11,596 nt of DNA from UBA11795 sp964652755 (GTDB lineage Bacteria; Chloroflexota; Dehalococcoidia; Lucifugimonadales; UBA826): NCBI GenBank assembly GCA_964652755.1, contig CAZZBP010000063.1, positions 1 through 11,596 on the forward strand. The letters are read 5' to 3'. Numbering within the stretch: position 1 is the first letter of the stretch; each line of letters begins with the position of its first letter. This document shows positions 1 to 7,763 of the stretch, one piece after another. The position numbers and the translations under genes are program-made. Below the pieces are notes generated by a model that had not been told where the DNA came from, made no database searches, and saw only the letters and a program-made list of their open reading frames with translations.

Positions 1-1
1 G

Positions 2-1057
2 AATCGAGGAAAAGTTCCCATACGTTCCTTGGCTAACGCATGGCTTCCCGTTCCTGGTTGGACAGGCGAACATGAATGGCTCGGGAGCATACCATTTGAT
101 CAGTTGGCGCGGATAACCAACCCAGATAACGGATATATTGTTACAGCAAATAATCGTATTGTTGACTCAGACTACCCACACTACATAGCCCTTGAATTTT
201 CTCCAGAGTACCGTGCAAAGAGGATCGTTAATAGAATCGAAACCCTGAAGGACGCAACCGTGGAGGACATGTTAAAAATCCATTCCGAGAGAGTTTCTAT
301 TCCAGCGCTGTCTTATTTGCCCACGATCGGCGGGATCGAGGTTTTGTCGGCAACTGCTACTGCAGCTCAAGACATTTTAAGAAAATGGAATGGTTCTATG
401 GATTCGGATTCTATCGAGGCAACAGTTTATTCTGCATTTCGGCTTAAATTGCATGAGCGAATTCTTGGCAATCTTCTCGGCCCTCTCGCCGACCAGGCAT
501 TGGTTGCGGGGGGAAGAGGTGCCCCGCGTCATGTCAGCCAACTTGCTTCTCATTTAGTAACTCAGATTGAGAATAATGATGAAAGTTTCCTTCCGGAAGG
601 TGAATCTTGGGAGAGTGTAGTGGCTAAGGCTTTAGAGGACGGGGTCGAACTCCTTATTACTATGCTAGGCGACGATATGGGTTGTTGGAAATGGGGCAAT
701 GTCCATCAGACGAATCCAGTGCATCCTCTGTCCAAGGTTTATCCTGAATTATCTGAGTTCTTGAATCCTCCTCCTGTGTCCATGGGAGGTGACGGCGATA
801 CGCCGCAGGCTGGGAGTTATGCACACAACAATCCTTTCACAATTACGGGAACGTCTGTGGCAAGGTACGTTTTTGATACATCGGACTGGAATAATTCGAG
901 ATGGATAGTTCCCCTTGGTTCGTCAGGACACCCAGGGAGCCCTCACTACGCGGACCAAGCCGAACGTTGGGCAAAAATAGAGACGATTCCAATGCTATAT
1001 AGTCACAGTAAAGTCGACTCTTCCGCAGCCACTAGCCAACAGTTATTATCCAGATAG
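2..1057 (+). CDS. Penicillin acylase family (Ntn-hydrolase) protein, C-terminal part
   Basis: The open frame runs in from the left edge, so the true start, signal peptide, A chain and the N-terminal nucleophile serine of the B chain are outside the window. The 351 codons seen are the C-terminal half of a penicillin/cephalosporin/acyl-homoserine-lactone acylase type enzyme. Family hallmarks are PGWTGEHEWLGSIPFDQL (fragment residues 18-35), NPDNGYIVTANNRI (40-53), GTSVARYVFD (283-292) and the near-C-terminal GSSGHPGSPHYADQ (306-319), followed by a tryptophan-containing tail. Members are made as periplasmic or secreted precursors that self-cleave and hydrolyse amide bonds of N-acyl compounds; the substrate cannot be read from this half. 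A TTG at 29 is only the first possible start in the visible part and should not be used. The TAG stop lies 7 bases from the stop of the opposing broken D-aminoacylase, leaving no room for a terminator between them. Family assignment is firm, substrate unknown. Confidence 0.88.
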   Translation, partial: NRGKVPIRSLANAWLPVPGWTGEHEWLGSIPFDQLARITNPDNGYIVTANNRIVDSDYPHYIALEFSPEYRAKRIVNRIETLKDATVEDMLKIHSERVSIPALSYLPTIGGIEVLSATATAAQDILRKWNGSMDSDSIEATVYSAFRLKLHERILGNLLGPLADQALVAGGRGAPRHVSQLASHLVTQIENNDESFLPEGESWESVVAKALEDGVELLITMLGDDMGCWKWGNVHQTNPVHPLSKVYPELSEFLNPPPVSMGGDGDTPQAGSYAHNNPFTITGTSVARYVFDTSDWNNSRWIVPLGSSGHPGSPHYADQAERWAKIETIPMLYSHSKVDSSAATSQQLLSR

Positions 1058-1064
1058 ACAGTTT

Positions 1065-2604
1065 TTAGTCATTCTTTCGCAGCGCTCTTCCGGGTAAGGC
1101 TCCTGTATGGGCTCCCTCGCTAATGACAATTTCGCCGTTCACAATTACGAATTCGATTCCCGTAGGGAATTGTTTGGGCTCAGTTCTTGTGGCTGGAGCG
1201 GATACTGTTTCGGGGTCAAAGATCGTAATGTCTGCTATCATATCGTCACGTAAACCACCTCTTTCTGATAGTCCGAGTCTTTGCGCGGGATAATGAAGTC
1301 ATTTTNNNNNNNNNNGACATACTCAGCCAGTATGACGGCGAAGCAACCGTAAGTTCTTGGACTTGGAAAATCTCCCAAAAGAACCGCATCGCTTCCGACC
1401 ATGGAAAGAGGATGTGATACGAAGGCGGGTAGAGTATTTGGATTTAATCCCATTGCCACATAACATACTTGAAGGTCCTCAACCAGTAATAAGTCGCAAA
1501 GAGCGTCCACCGGGTGCTTGTCCAACATTTCCGACACTTGGGCAACGGATTTGCCTTCAAACTGATGGTTTTCAGGTCTTTTAAAGTATGTGAGCCACAT
1601 TTTGTGCCAGGACGTTGTTCTTGGTACAACCTCCTTTCTGAGTCTTTCTCGCTACTTTTCTGATCCCAAGACATTACGTAGTCCCTCTGGCCCTCCGTCG
1701 TGAGCCCAGTCTGGAAAGACGAACAATATTCGGGTACTTCCGTAAACATATGGATAACTATCAAATGTGACGTCCTAGCCTCTTTCTGCGGCAGACTCGA
1801 CAAATTCTAAGAGACGGTTACCTCCCCCCTTTGAGGGGAGCTGACTGGTAAAAATGAGTGATATGGACAGGGACACCACTTCGTTCCCCGATTTCAACCG
1901 CTTCTCTGAAAGGATCGAGAAACTGATCTCCCAGCCTGTACCTAACGTGAGTGTGATAAATTCCGCCAAGATCCCTCACTTGCTCTGATAATTCGACTAG
2001 CTCGTCTGTTGAGGCATAACCTCCGGGAGGATAATCCAGGCCGGTAGACATACCGAAAGCTCCTTCCTCCATTGATTCCCTGATCATTGCCTTCATATTC
2101 GCAATGTCTCTGGCTGTAGCAGGAGTGTTGTTCCATCCGATCGCGTCAATTCTTATCGGGGAGTTACCTAGCAGGTAGGCAACATTGACTGAATCTTTTC
2201 TGTCAAATAAGTTGAGGTACTGTTCAACCGTTGACCATCGTTCAGGCAGAGGAGGATTTCCATCAAGCCCTGAGTTGATCTCGACGAACCGTAAAAAGTC
2301 TTCGTGGTTTCTGAAAGGAGCATAAGAGTTCCCATCCACTCCAATTAACTCAGTTGTTATGCCCTGACGAACCTTTGGCTCATGTTCAGGCTGTGAGAGC
2401 ATAACCAACCCTGAATGTGCGTGCATATCTATAAATCCTGGGCAAATGATCCTGCCTGATGCTTTAATTTCTCTTTTGGATTCCACGAATGACACGTCGC
2501 CGCGTAAAATCTTGATCCTGTCACCTTGTACAGCTATAGAGCCTGCGTAACCTGGGTTACCTGTTCCATCCGATGGTTCCACCATGGATCAATAAATCCA
2601 GCAT
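1065..2604 (-). pseudogene. D-aminoacylase (N-acyl-D-amino-acid deacylase), broken by frameshifts and stops
   Basis: This is a metal-dependent amidohydrolase-superfamily gene that would release D-amino acids from N-acyl-D-amino acids. Read in pieces it is nearly full length. Start ATG at 2604-2602 gives MLDLLIHGGT. An extra base (or loss of two) near 2571 shifts the frame to DGTGNPGY and on through FIDMHAHSGL (HxH metal site), YHTHVRYR and VPVHITHFYQSAPLKGG. At a run of six Gs (minus strand, 1829-1824) one extra base shifts the frame again to GGNRLLEFVESAAERG. TAG at 1777-1775 sits where the family usually has a hydrophobic residue, and reading continues DVTFDSYPYVYGSTR. A second TAG lies at 1654-1652, then SWHKMWLTYFKRPENHQ, VGSDAVLLG and PSPRTYGCF up to the N gap at 1315. 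After the gap come KMTSL, a one-base shift at 1290, then PAQRLGLSERGGLRDD and VIVNGEIV to the TAA at 1065. Neighbouring genes are intact. Either this is a recent pseudogene or the assembly is poor here; the near-perfect motifs favour recent damage. Confidence 0.85.
1306..1315. other. Assembly gap of 10 Ns inside the D-aminoacylase
   Basis: Ten Ns interrupt the gene between the segment ending ...FAVILAEYV and the segment beginning KMTSL. In D-aminoacylases these two motifs are normally separated by roughly a dozen or more residues. The ten Ns therefore look like a fixed-size placeholder and the true gap is probably longer. Frames on the two sides should not be joined literally. Confidence 0.95.
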
Positions 2605-2610
2605 TGGTTC

Positions 2611-2619
2611 ACCTCCTTT
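2611..2619 (-). promoter_or_regulatory. Strong ribosome binding site of the broken D-aminoacylase
   Basis: On the minus strand AAAGGAGGT lies 6 bases upstream of the ATG at 2604-2602. It is the best Shine-Dalgarno sequence in the window and decides the start. The codons that follow (MLDLLIHGGT) match the usual N-terminus of this family, whereas the later ATG at 2585 starts in the shifted frame and lacks these residues. Confidence 0.75.
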
Positions 2620-2655
2620 ATCACGTTCTTGATTTTACAATCTATGGGATTTATA

Positions 2656-2676
2656 GAACCTGTATTTGATAGGTTC
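2656..2676. promoter_or_regulatory. Inverted repeat GAACCT-N9-AGGTTC, operator-like
   Basis: Two perfect 6-base half sites in inverted orientation are separated by 9 bases, in the 169-base region between the divergent D-aminoacylase and prfB. The repeat lies 20 bases upstream of the proposed prfB extended -10 element and about 50 bases upstream of the D-aminoacylase start codon. It could be a repressor or activator site for either gene, or a chance short dyad. No regulator gene is nearby. Confidence 0.3.
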
Positions 2677-2696
2677 GTGGTAGATAAGTCTATGCT

Positions 2697-2705
2697 TGAT
2701 ATAAT
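2697..2705 (+). promoter_or_regulatory. Extended -10 promoter for prfB (TGATATAAT)
   Basis: A perfect TATAAT at 2700-2705 is preceded by TG one base upstream, the extended -10 form that tolerates a poor -35 box; no good -35 is visible 16-18 bases upstream. Transcription would start near 2712, giving a leader of about 60 bases before the prfB ATG. A second, weaker candidate (TTGATT at 2629, 17 bases, TATAGA at 2652) lies further upstream. Confidence 0.45.
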
Positions 2706-2773
2706 TTTAGAGGTCTTTAGCTCATAACCTGTTCTTCGACACTTTCGTTTTAGCAGTTACTAAGGGGAAAATT

Positions 2774-3872
2774 ATGCAAGATTTGAAAGGTTCACTAGAA
2801 GCATTGAAACAAAGAATCACTCAGATAATGGTGCGTCTTTGACCTCGATTCCAAGGAAAAAAACATTACGGCCCTTGAGCTTGAGGCTTCCGATCCTGGA
2901 TTTTGGAATTCATCGTCAATCGCCCAACAGAAAATGAAAACGTTAGCAGCTCTCAATACACAAGTTGTGGAGTGGAAAGGTCTATACGAGAAATCCGACT
3001 CAGCTTGCGAATTGTTGGACCTCGCGATTTTGGACGGTGACCGAGAAATGATAACTGGTATCTTGGAAGAATCGGAAGATATCAGGACCAAGCTCGGAGA
3101 ATTGGAGTTCCAGCTCACGCTTTCTGGAGAATATGATCAACGTGACGCCATTCTTGCATTGCATGCCGGAGCCGGCGGCGTCGATTCTCAGGATTGGGCA
3201 TCTATGTTAATGCGAATGTATATTAGGTGGTCTGAGAGGAAAGGATTTAAGAGTGAGGTGCTGGATACTTCATCGGGTGAAGAGGCAGGAATAAAGAGTG
3301 CTGTGCTCCAAGTATCTGGAGATTATGCATATGGTCATCTTAAAGCCGAGAAAGGCGTTCACAGATTGGTTCGTATTTCTCCTTTCGATAATGATCACGC
3401 TCGTCATACCTCCTTTGCTTTGGCGGAGATTTTACCCAAGGTGGAAGAAGGTGTTGATGTTCAGATAAACCCAGACGATCTCCGAGTAGATGTTTTTAGA
3501 GCGGGTGGACATGGTGGCCAAAACGTTCAAAAAAATTCCACTGCTGTCCGCATAACTCATATTCCCACCAACACGGTGGTTGCCTGTCAAAATGAACGTT
3601 CCCAGCACCAAAACCGTGAGATTGCTATGCGTATTTTGACCGCTAGGTTAGTTGAGTTAGAACGCCGGAAGAAAGAGGAAAAGATGGCGGAACTTAAAGG
3701 GGAACATATTTCTGCGGAATGGGGGAATCAGATAAGGAGCTATGTTCTTCATCCTTATCAGATGGTAAAAGACCACAGAACAGGGGTTGAGACTTCAGGC
3801 ACAGATAAAGTTCTTGATGGTGACATAGATGAGTTCATCACTGCTTATTTGACCTCTCAGGTTGGAGGGTAA
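2774..3872 (+). CDS. prfB: Peptide chain release factor 2 (RF2), programmed +1 frameshift
   Basis: RF2 recognises UGA and UAA stop codons on the ribosome and triggers release of the finished protein. The zero frame starts at ATG 2774 (AGGGGA five bases upstream) and runs 22 codons (MQDLKGSLEALKQRITQIMV...) to an in-frame TGA at 2840-2842. Skipping the T at 2840 continues from 2841 as DLDSKEKNITALELEASDPG and on to TAA at 3872. The full product is 365 residues, the same length as E. coli RF2. The SPF tripeptide that reads the stop codon is at 202-204 (RISPFDNDHARHTSFA) and the catalytic GGQ is at 247-249 (FRAGGHGGQNVQK). The lysine/glutamate-rich C-terminal region is normal. The GGQ loop reads GHGGQNVQK rather than the enterobacterial GAGGQHVN, probably a lineage trait. 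Expression should be autoregulated: low RF2 lets ribosomes shift at the TGA. Annotating only from the internal ATG at 2934 would lose 53 residues. Confidence 0.96.
2830..2843 (+). promoter_or_regulatory. prfB programmed +1 frameshift site (CTT TGA C)
   Basis: The slippery CTT (2837-2839), stop TGA (2840-2842) and following C (2843) match the conserved RF2 recoding site. The stimulatory internal Shine-Dalgarno is present only as GGTG at 2830-2833, three bases before the CTT. That is the spacing found in E. coli, but the match to the anti-Shine-Dalgarno is weaker than AGGGGG. The leucine tRNA slips from CUU to UUU, and the frame continues with GAC. Confidence 0.92.
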
Positions 3873-3926
3873 GATTAATAAATAAAAAACTGCAATTCTC
3901 AATCAACTTGAGCTAAGCAAAGGATT

Positions 3927-5660
3927 ATGAATAACTTTCACAGAATATCAATTAAGATAAGTACCTATATTGTTGCAACCGGTCTGTTGTTATCCGTAGT
4001 GGCGTGCGGAAGTCCTACTCAGACAACTGAAGGTCAATCTAAAATCGAGTCGACTGTTGTATCTCCTATGTCGGATCCATCTCCATCGGCAAAATCGGGA
4101 CCTGTGACACTCGCTGATACTGCGGTTCAAACGCCTTCTACGACAGGAGAACCACAATATGGTGGTACTTTTAACAGGCTTTGGGCTGACCCTCCAACTT
4201 TAGATCCTCACCTCACATCTGATACCACATCTGCTGGGATAGTAGTAGAAATTTTTGGAGGTTTAGTATCATTCGACACATCTCTTAACCTGGTTGCTGA
4301 TCTAGCCGAAAGCTGGGAAATTTCTAGTAACGCTCAGACTTACACATTTAAGATCAGGGATGATGCTGTGTTTCACAATGGGAAACCGGTAACGGCTCAA
4401 GATTTTAAGTGGTCCCTAGAACGGGCGGCCAGTCCGGATACTGCGTCGCCTGTTGCAGAGACGTATCTTGGAGATATTGTAGGTGTAAGTGAGGTTTTGG
4501 AAGGTAAGGCTGCTTCAATTAGCGGCATAAAGGTTATCGATAATAAGACTGTGCAAATTCAGATCGATGCTCCCAAGGCCTATTTTCTTTTGAAGCTGAC
4601 ATACCCTACCGCTTTTGTTGTGGATAGAGAGAACGTAGAGTCAGGCGGCAGGACTTGGACTGACAAACCTAATGGTACAGGTCCTTTTAAGATGGCGGAG
4701 TATAAGATTGGGGAAAGACTGATACTCGAGCGTCATGATAATTACCACTTAGAGCCAGCCAAGCTGGAGAAGATACAGATGAATCTTGCTGGCGGGTCAT
4801 CGATGGCAATGTATGAAAATGATGAAATAGATCTAACTGGAATCAGTTTGTTTGATCTGGAACGAATAAAGGATCCCAATGACCCACTTCATTCAGACCT
4901 AGTAGTGGCGAATCCTAGTTTCTCGATTTCATATATTGGTTTCAATGTTGAACAACCTCCGTTTGATGATCGTAGTTTCAGACAGGCTTTGAATCATGCC
5001 GTGGATAAAGAACTCATTGCTAAAGAAGTTCTGGCTGATCTTGTAGTGCCGGCCTACAGTATTCTTCCCCCAGGGTTTCCTGGACATTCGGATGATTTGG
5101 AGGGTCTTAGATACGATCCGGTCCTTGCAAAAAAGTTGCTCTCTGAATCTAGATATGGAGACCCCGGCATGCGTCCGAGAATTGTTATAACAATTCCGGG
5201 AACTGGAGGGACCCCCAACCTCGATTTAGAGGTAATAATCAACATGTGGAAGGAGAATCTCGGGGTAGAAGTTGAGATTCAACAAGTTGAATGGGCGACC
5301 TACCTGCGGGATTTAGACCGCCAGAAATTTCAAGCATACGGCGGATTGGGCTGGGAGGCCGATTATCCTGACCCTCAGGATTTCTTGGACATATTGTTCC
5401 ATACGGAAAGCGACAATAATAACGGAGCCTTCTCCAACTCAAAGGCGGATTATTTGCTAGAAGAAGCTAGAGTTGAAGTTGATGTCGTGAGGCGTATGAG
5501 TCTTTACCGAGAAGCAGAGGAGCTAATTGTCAATGACGCTCCATGGCTCCCTCTCTGGTTTGCTGGCGAAAGGCATGTTCTAATCAAACCTTACGTAAAG
5601 GACTACATTATCACTCCCATGATTGTTCCCAAAATGAGGCACGTTTATATAGATGATTGA
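3927..5660 (+). CDS. ABC importer substrate-binding lipoprotein, peptide/nickel family (SBP_bac_5)
   Basis: This protein captures a dipeptide, oligopeptide or related solute outside the membrane and delivers it to the two permeases that follow. The 577 residues start with a lipoprotein signal: hydrophobic stretch at about 11-25 and lipobox VVAC with Cys27 as the lipidated residue. A Ser/Thr/Pro-rich linker (about 28-75) tethers the binding domain, which begins YGGTF (78-82). The family core with AESWEISSNAQTYTFKIRDD (127-146) and FHNGKPVTAQDFKWSLER (149-166) is complete. Further marks are NGTGPFKMAEYKIGERLIL and the C-terminal ...DAPWLPLWFAGE. The ATG is preceded by AAAGGA with only 2 bases between, which is unusually close, but the signal peptide supports this start. 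It lies 54 bases after prfB and 116 before the first permease. Substrate cannot be told from sequence; peptides are most likely by family, but opines, sugars or nickel are also known. Confidence 0.93.
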   Translation: MNNFHRISIKISTYIVATGLLLSVVACGSPTQTTEGQSKIESTVVSPMSDPSPSAKSGPVTLADTAVQTPSTTGEPQYGGTFNRLWADPPTLDPHLTSDTTSAGIVVEIFGGLVSFDTSLNLVADLAESWEISSNAQTYTFKIRDDAVFHNGKPVTAQDFKWSLERAASPDTASPVAETYLGDIVGVSEVLEGKAASISGIKVIDNKTVQIQIDAPKAYFLLKLTYPTAFVVDRENVESGGRTWTDKPNGTGPFKMAEYKIGERLILERHDNYHLEPAKLEKIQMNLAGGSSMAMYENDEIDLTGISLFDLERIKDPNDPLHSDLVVANPSFSISYIGFNVEQPPFDDRSFRQALNHAVDKELIAKEVLADLVVPAYSILPPGFPGHSDDLEGLRYDPVLAKKLLSESRYGDPGMRPRIVITIPGTGGTPNLDLEVIINMWKENLGVEVEIQQVEWATYLRDLDRQKFQAYGGLGWEADYPDPQDFLDILFHTESDNNNGAFSNSKADYLLEEARVEVDVVRRMSLYREAEELIVNDAPWLPLWFAGERHVLIKPYVKDYIITPMIVPKMRHVYIDD

Positions 5661-5776
5661 CCTCGGAATGCATTGAGGGTTTAGCTTAAATTTAATAGTG
5701 TGAAATAGGTCAATAAAACGGCTTCTTTCACATTGAAATTGAATCCTTCACTTTTACGAACTTAGGGGCTTCCGTA

Positions 5777-6706
5777 ATGTGGAAATATGTATTTAGACGC
5801 ATCCTATGGTTGCCCTTTTTGCTTACGGGGGTGTCAGCGATTACATTTGTTCTGGGAACATACGGCCCTGGCGATCCAGTGCAGGTTATGATGGGTGCGA
5901 AATATGATGAAGTAGCAGCCTCGAGAATTCGGTCATCACTGGGATTGGATAGACCAGTAATTGTTCAATACGTCGACTATATGTGGGGGGCAGTACGCGG
6001 AGATTTTGGAGAGAGCCTTAGGTTCCGAGGTAGATCTGTGGGGTCCCTACTAATCTCGAAGATGTGGGTATCTTTTCAAGTAAATCTTGCGGCAATGGTA
6101 GTAAGTCTATCTATAGGTCTCCCTTTAGGTTTCTGGATAGCTCACCGACAAGGTTCGTGGCTTGATCCTGCAACTGTTAGTATAAGCCTTGTACTCATGT
6201 CGATTCCCATTATGGTAAGCATCCCCTTGGTTCTGTGGACGCTTTGCCTAAAACTGCAATGGGTGCCCTGTTCAGGATGGGGTGGGTTATTTGACGCAAG
6301 AATAATTGTGCCAGCAATTACGATGGGGATACCAGGAGTAGCTGGGTTGGCGAGGCTCATGAGAGCAAGCACCCTGGATGTAATGGGTCAGGATTACATC
6401 AGGACGGCGACATCCAAGGGGATTCATCCGGGATCCATCGATTATCGGCATATTTTGAGGAATGCCCTGATCCCCATAGTAACAGTTCTCTCTTTCTCGC
6501 TTGCAGGCATGTTGACTACCGGATTTATAACGGAGAGGATATTGGGAATTCCCGGTGTTGGCGACTTCGCCATTCAGTCCATCTTTAATCGAGATTATCC
6601 GGTGATTATGGCTTTTACCCTGATCTTGTCTACGGCATTTGTTCTGGCAAATCTTTTGGCAGACCTTGCTTATACCATGATAGATCCCAGAATCAGGCTG
6701 ACATAG
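5777..6706 (+). CDS. ABC importer permease, DppB/OppB type
   Basis: This is the first inner-membrane permease of the peptide importer. At 309 residues it has the family's normal length. It opens MWKYVFRRILWLPFLLTGVS, the typical N-terminal helix, followed by GPGDP (30-34). Further hydrophobic segments lie at about 100-122, 135-158, 175-197, 230-252 and 278-300. The cytoplasmic EAA loop that docks onto an ATPase is DYIRTATSKGI...YRHILRNALIPIVT (206-236), and the usual IPGVGDF and DPRIR tail are present. AGGGG lies 8 bases before the ATG. The stop is followed within one base by the next gene, so the two permeases are translated together. DppB-like by order (binding protein, B, C) and by sequence; substrate unproven. 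Confidence 0.94.
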   Translation: MWKYVFRRILWLPFLLTGVSAITFVLGTYGPGDPVQVMMGAKYDEVAASRIRSSLGLDRPVIVQYVDYMWGAVRGDFGESLRFRGRSVGSLLISKMWVSFQVNLAAMVVSLSIGLPLGFWIAHRQGSWLDPATVSISLVLMSIPIMVSIPLVLWTLCLKLQWVPCSGWGGLFDARIIVPAITMGIPGVAGLARLMRASTLDVMGQDYIRTATSKGIHPGSIDYRHILRNALIPIVTVLSFSLAGMLTTGFITERILGIPGVGDFAIQSIFNRDYPVIMAFTLILSTAFVLANLLADLAYTMIDPRIRLT

Positions 6707-6707
6707 A

Positions 6708-7655
6708 TTGGCGGAAAGTCTACTTACCAACCACGAAGGTGGACACCTCTCCAGGGCGATGTCTCGCCTTTGGAGAAAGAAACTGGGACTCTTCTGTCTG
6801 ATTGTGATTCTTCTAATATACTTTCTTGGGATTACAGCTCCATGGATTTCCCCATATGGTTACAACGATCAGGATTACACAGCCATAAGACAACCTCCAA
6901 GTTTGGAGCACTGGGCCGGGACGGACTTGAAGGGAAGAGACGTGCTCACCAGGGTTTTATGGGGAATTCAGAATACAGTAGTAATTACCCTGGTAACAAT
7001 GGCGACAGGTGGTCTGGTAATTGGCGTTTCGCTAGGCCTAATTTCGGGTTATTTCAGCGGGCGCACAGATTCACTAATAATGCGAACGGGAGAAATCTTT
7101 GCCTCGTTCCCTGACATCCTACTGGTAATACTCCTAGCTGCAACGATTCGAATGCGGATTTTAGAATGGGTTCGATGGGTTGAGGACAATACGTTTCTAG
7201 ATGGAATAGTAAAAACAGGAATAGCAGATTATTTTGTGGTGTCTCTCGCACTGGTATCGTTTAGCTGGATAGGAATGGCCCGGTTGGTCCGTGGCCAAGT
7301 GCTAGTATTGAAGGAAACGCAATACGTAGAGGCTGCCCGTGCCACCGGTGCTTCAACGGTCAGGGTTCTTTTTGTGCATCTTTTACCTAATGCAATAGGA
7401 CCCATTGTTGTAACAGTGTCAATGGGAATGGGAACTTTGGTAGGAACAGAGATAATATTGAGTTGGCTTGGTCTTGGCATACAACCTCCGCGCCCCAGCT
7501 TGGGTACGATGCTACTTGAAGCGGGTAGCATAAGTGCTTTGAGAGTTGTGCCATGGATGTTACTCGCTCCCGGATTTATCGCCTGGTCGTTGGTACTATG
7601 TTGGAATCTACTAGGGGATGCATTAAACGATGTCCTGAATCCTCGAACGAGGTAA
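6708..7655 (+). CDS. ABC importer permease, DppC/OppC type
   Basis: This is the second membrane subunit of the importer. From the TTG at 6708 it has 315 residues: a cytoplasmic N-terminus, a first helix at about 28-46, the periplasmic signature WAGTDLKGRDVLTR (69-82), the EAA loop YVEAARATGASTVRVLFVHL (206-225) followed by LPNAI, then LSWLGLGIQPPRPSLGTML (251-269) and the C-terminal NLLGDALNDVLNPR. All are diagnostic of DppC-type permeases. The start is uncertain: TTG 6708 has no clear ribosome site but nearly abuts the previous TAG, allowing coupled translation. ATG at 6759 (residue 18) has AGGG close upstream and keeps all family features. No DppD/DppF ATPase gene follows; the next gene is a dehydrogenase. 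The importer must borrow ATPases encoded elsewhere, or they were lost. Confidence 0.92.
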   Translation: MAESLLTNHEGGHLSRAMSRLWRKKLGLFCLIVILLIYFLGITAPWISPYGYNDQDYTAIRQPPSLEHWAGTDLKGRDVLTRVLWGIQNTVVITLVTMATGGLVIGVSLGLISGYFSGRTDSLIMRTGEIFASFPDILLVILLAATIRMRILEWVRWVEDNTFLDGIVKTGIADYFVVSLALVSFSWIGMARLVRGQVLVLKETQYVEAARATGASTVRVLFVHLLPNAIGPIVVTVSMGMGTLVGTEIILSWLGLGIQPPRPSLGTMLLEAGSISALRVVPWMLLAPGFIAWSLVLCWNLLGDALNDVLNPRTR

Positions 7656-7687
7656 AACGAATGAGAGAATTCTGCCTAAGGTTCTTT

Positions 7688-7742
7688 AGTGCTACCATAG
7701 CACTCTGCTAGAGAAAAGAGTCTTTAGTTTTCCCAAAAACTA
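7688..7742 (+). terminator. Two small hairpins after the permease operon, weak terminator candidate
   Basis: Within the 108 bases between permease and dehydrogenase are a 6-bp hairpin AGTGCT-ACCAT-AGCACT (7688-7704) and a 7-bp A/T-rich hairpin TAGTTTT-CCCA-AAAACTA (7725-7742). Neither is followed by a proper T run, so termination is only possible, perhaps partial. Confidence 0.25.
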
Positions 7743-7763
7743 GTTAATGTAGAGTGAATCCCT

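Noticed and set aside
1652..1777. Two in-frame TAGs in the D-aminoacylase as evidence for recoded amber codons (for example pyrrolysine)
   Set aside because: TAG ends the acylase (1055), the first permease (6704) and the collagen-like gene (11126) at the expected family lengths, and the same gene also has frameshifts, so loss or error is the simpler explanation.
1357..1803. Short frames of 75 to 120 residues on both strands around the N gap taken as separate genes
   Set aside because: The 119-residue minus-strand frame and the plus-strand frame are out of phase with the D-aminoacylase. The useful residues all belong to that single broken gene.
2934..3872. RF2 starting at the internal ATG 2934
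   Set aside because: The CTT TGA C site and the upstream 53 residues match full-length RF2 of 365 residues.
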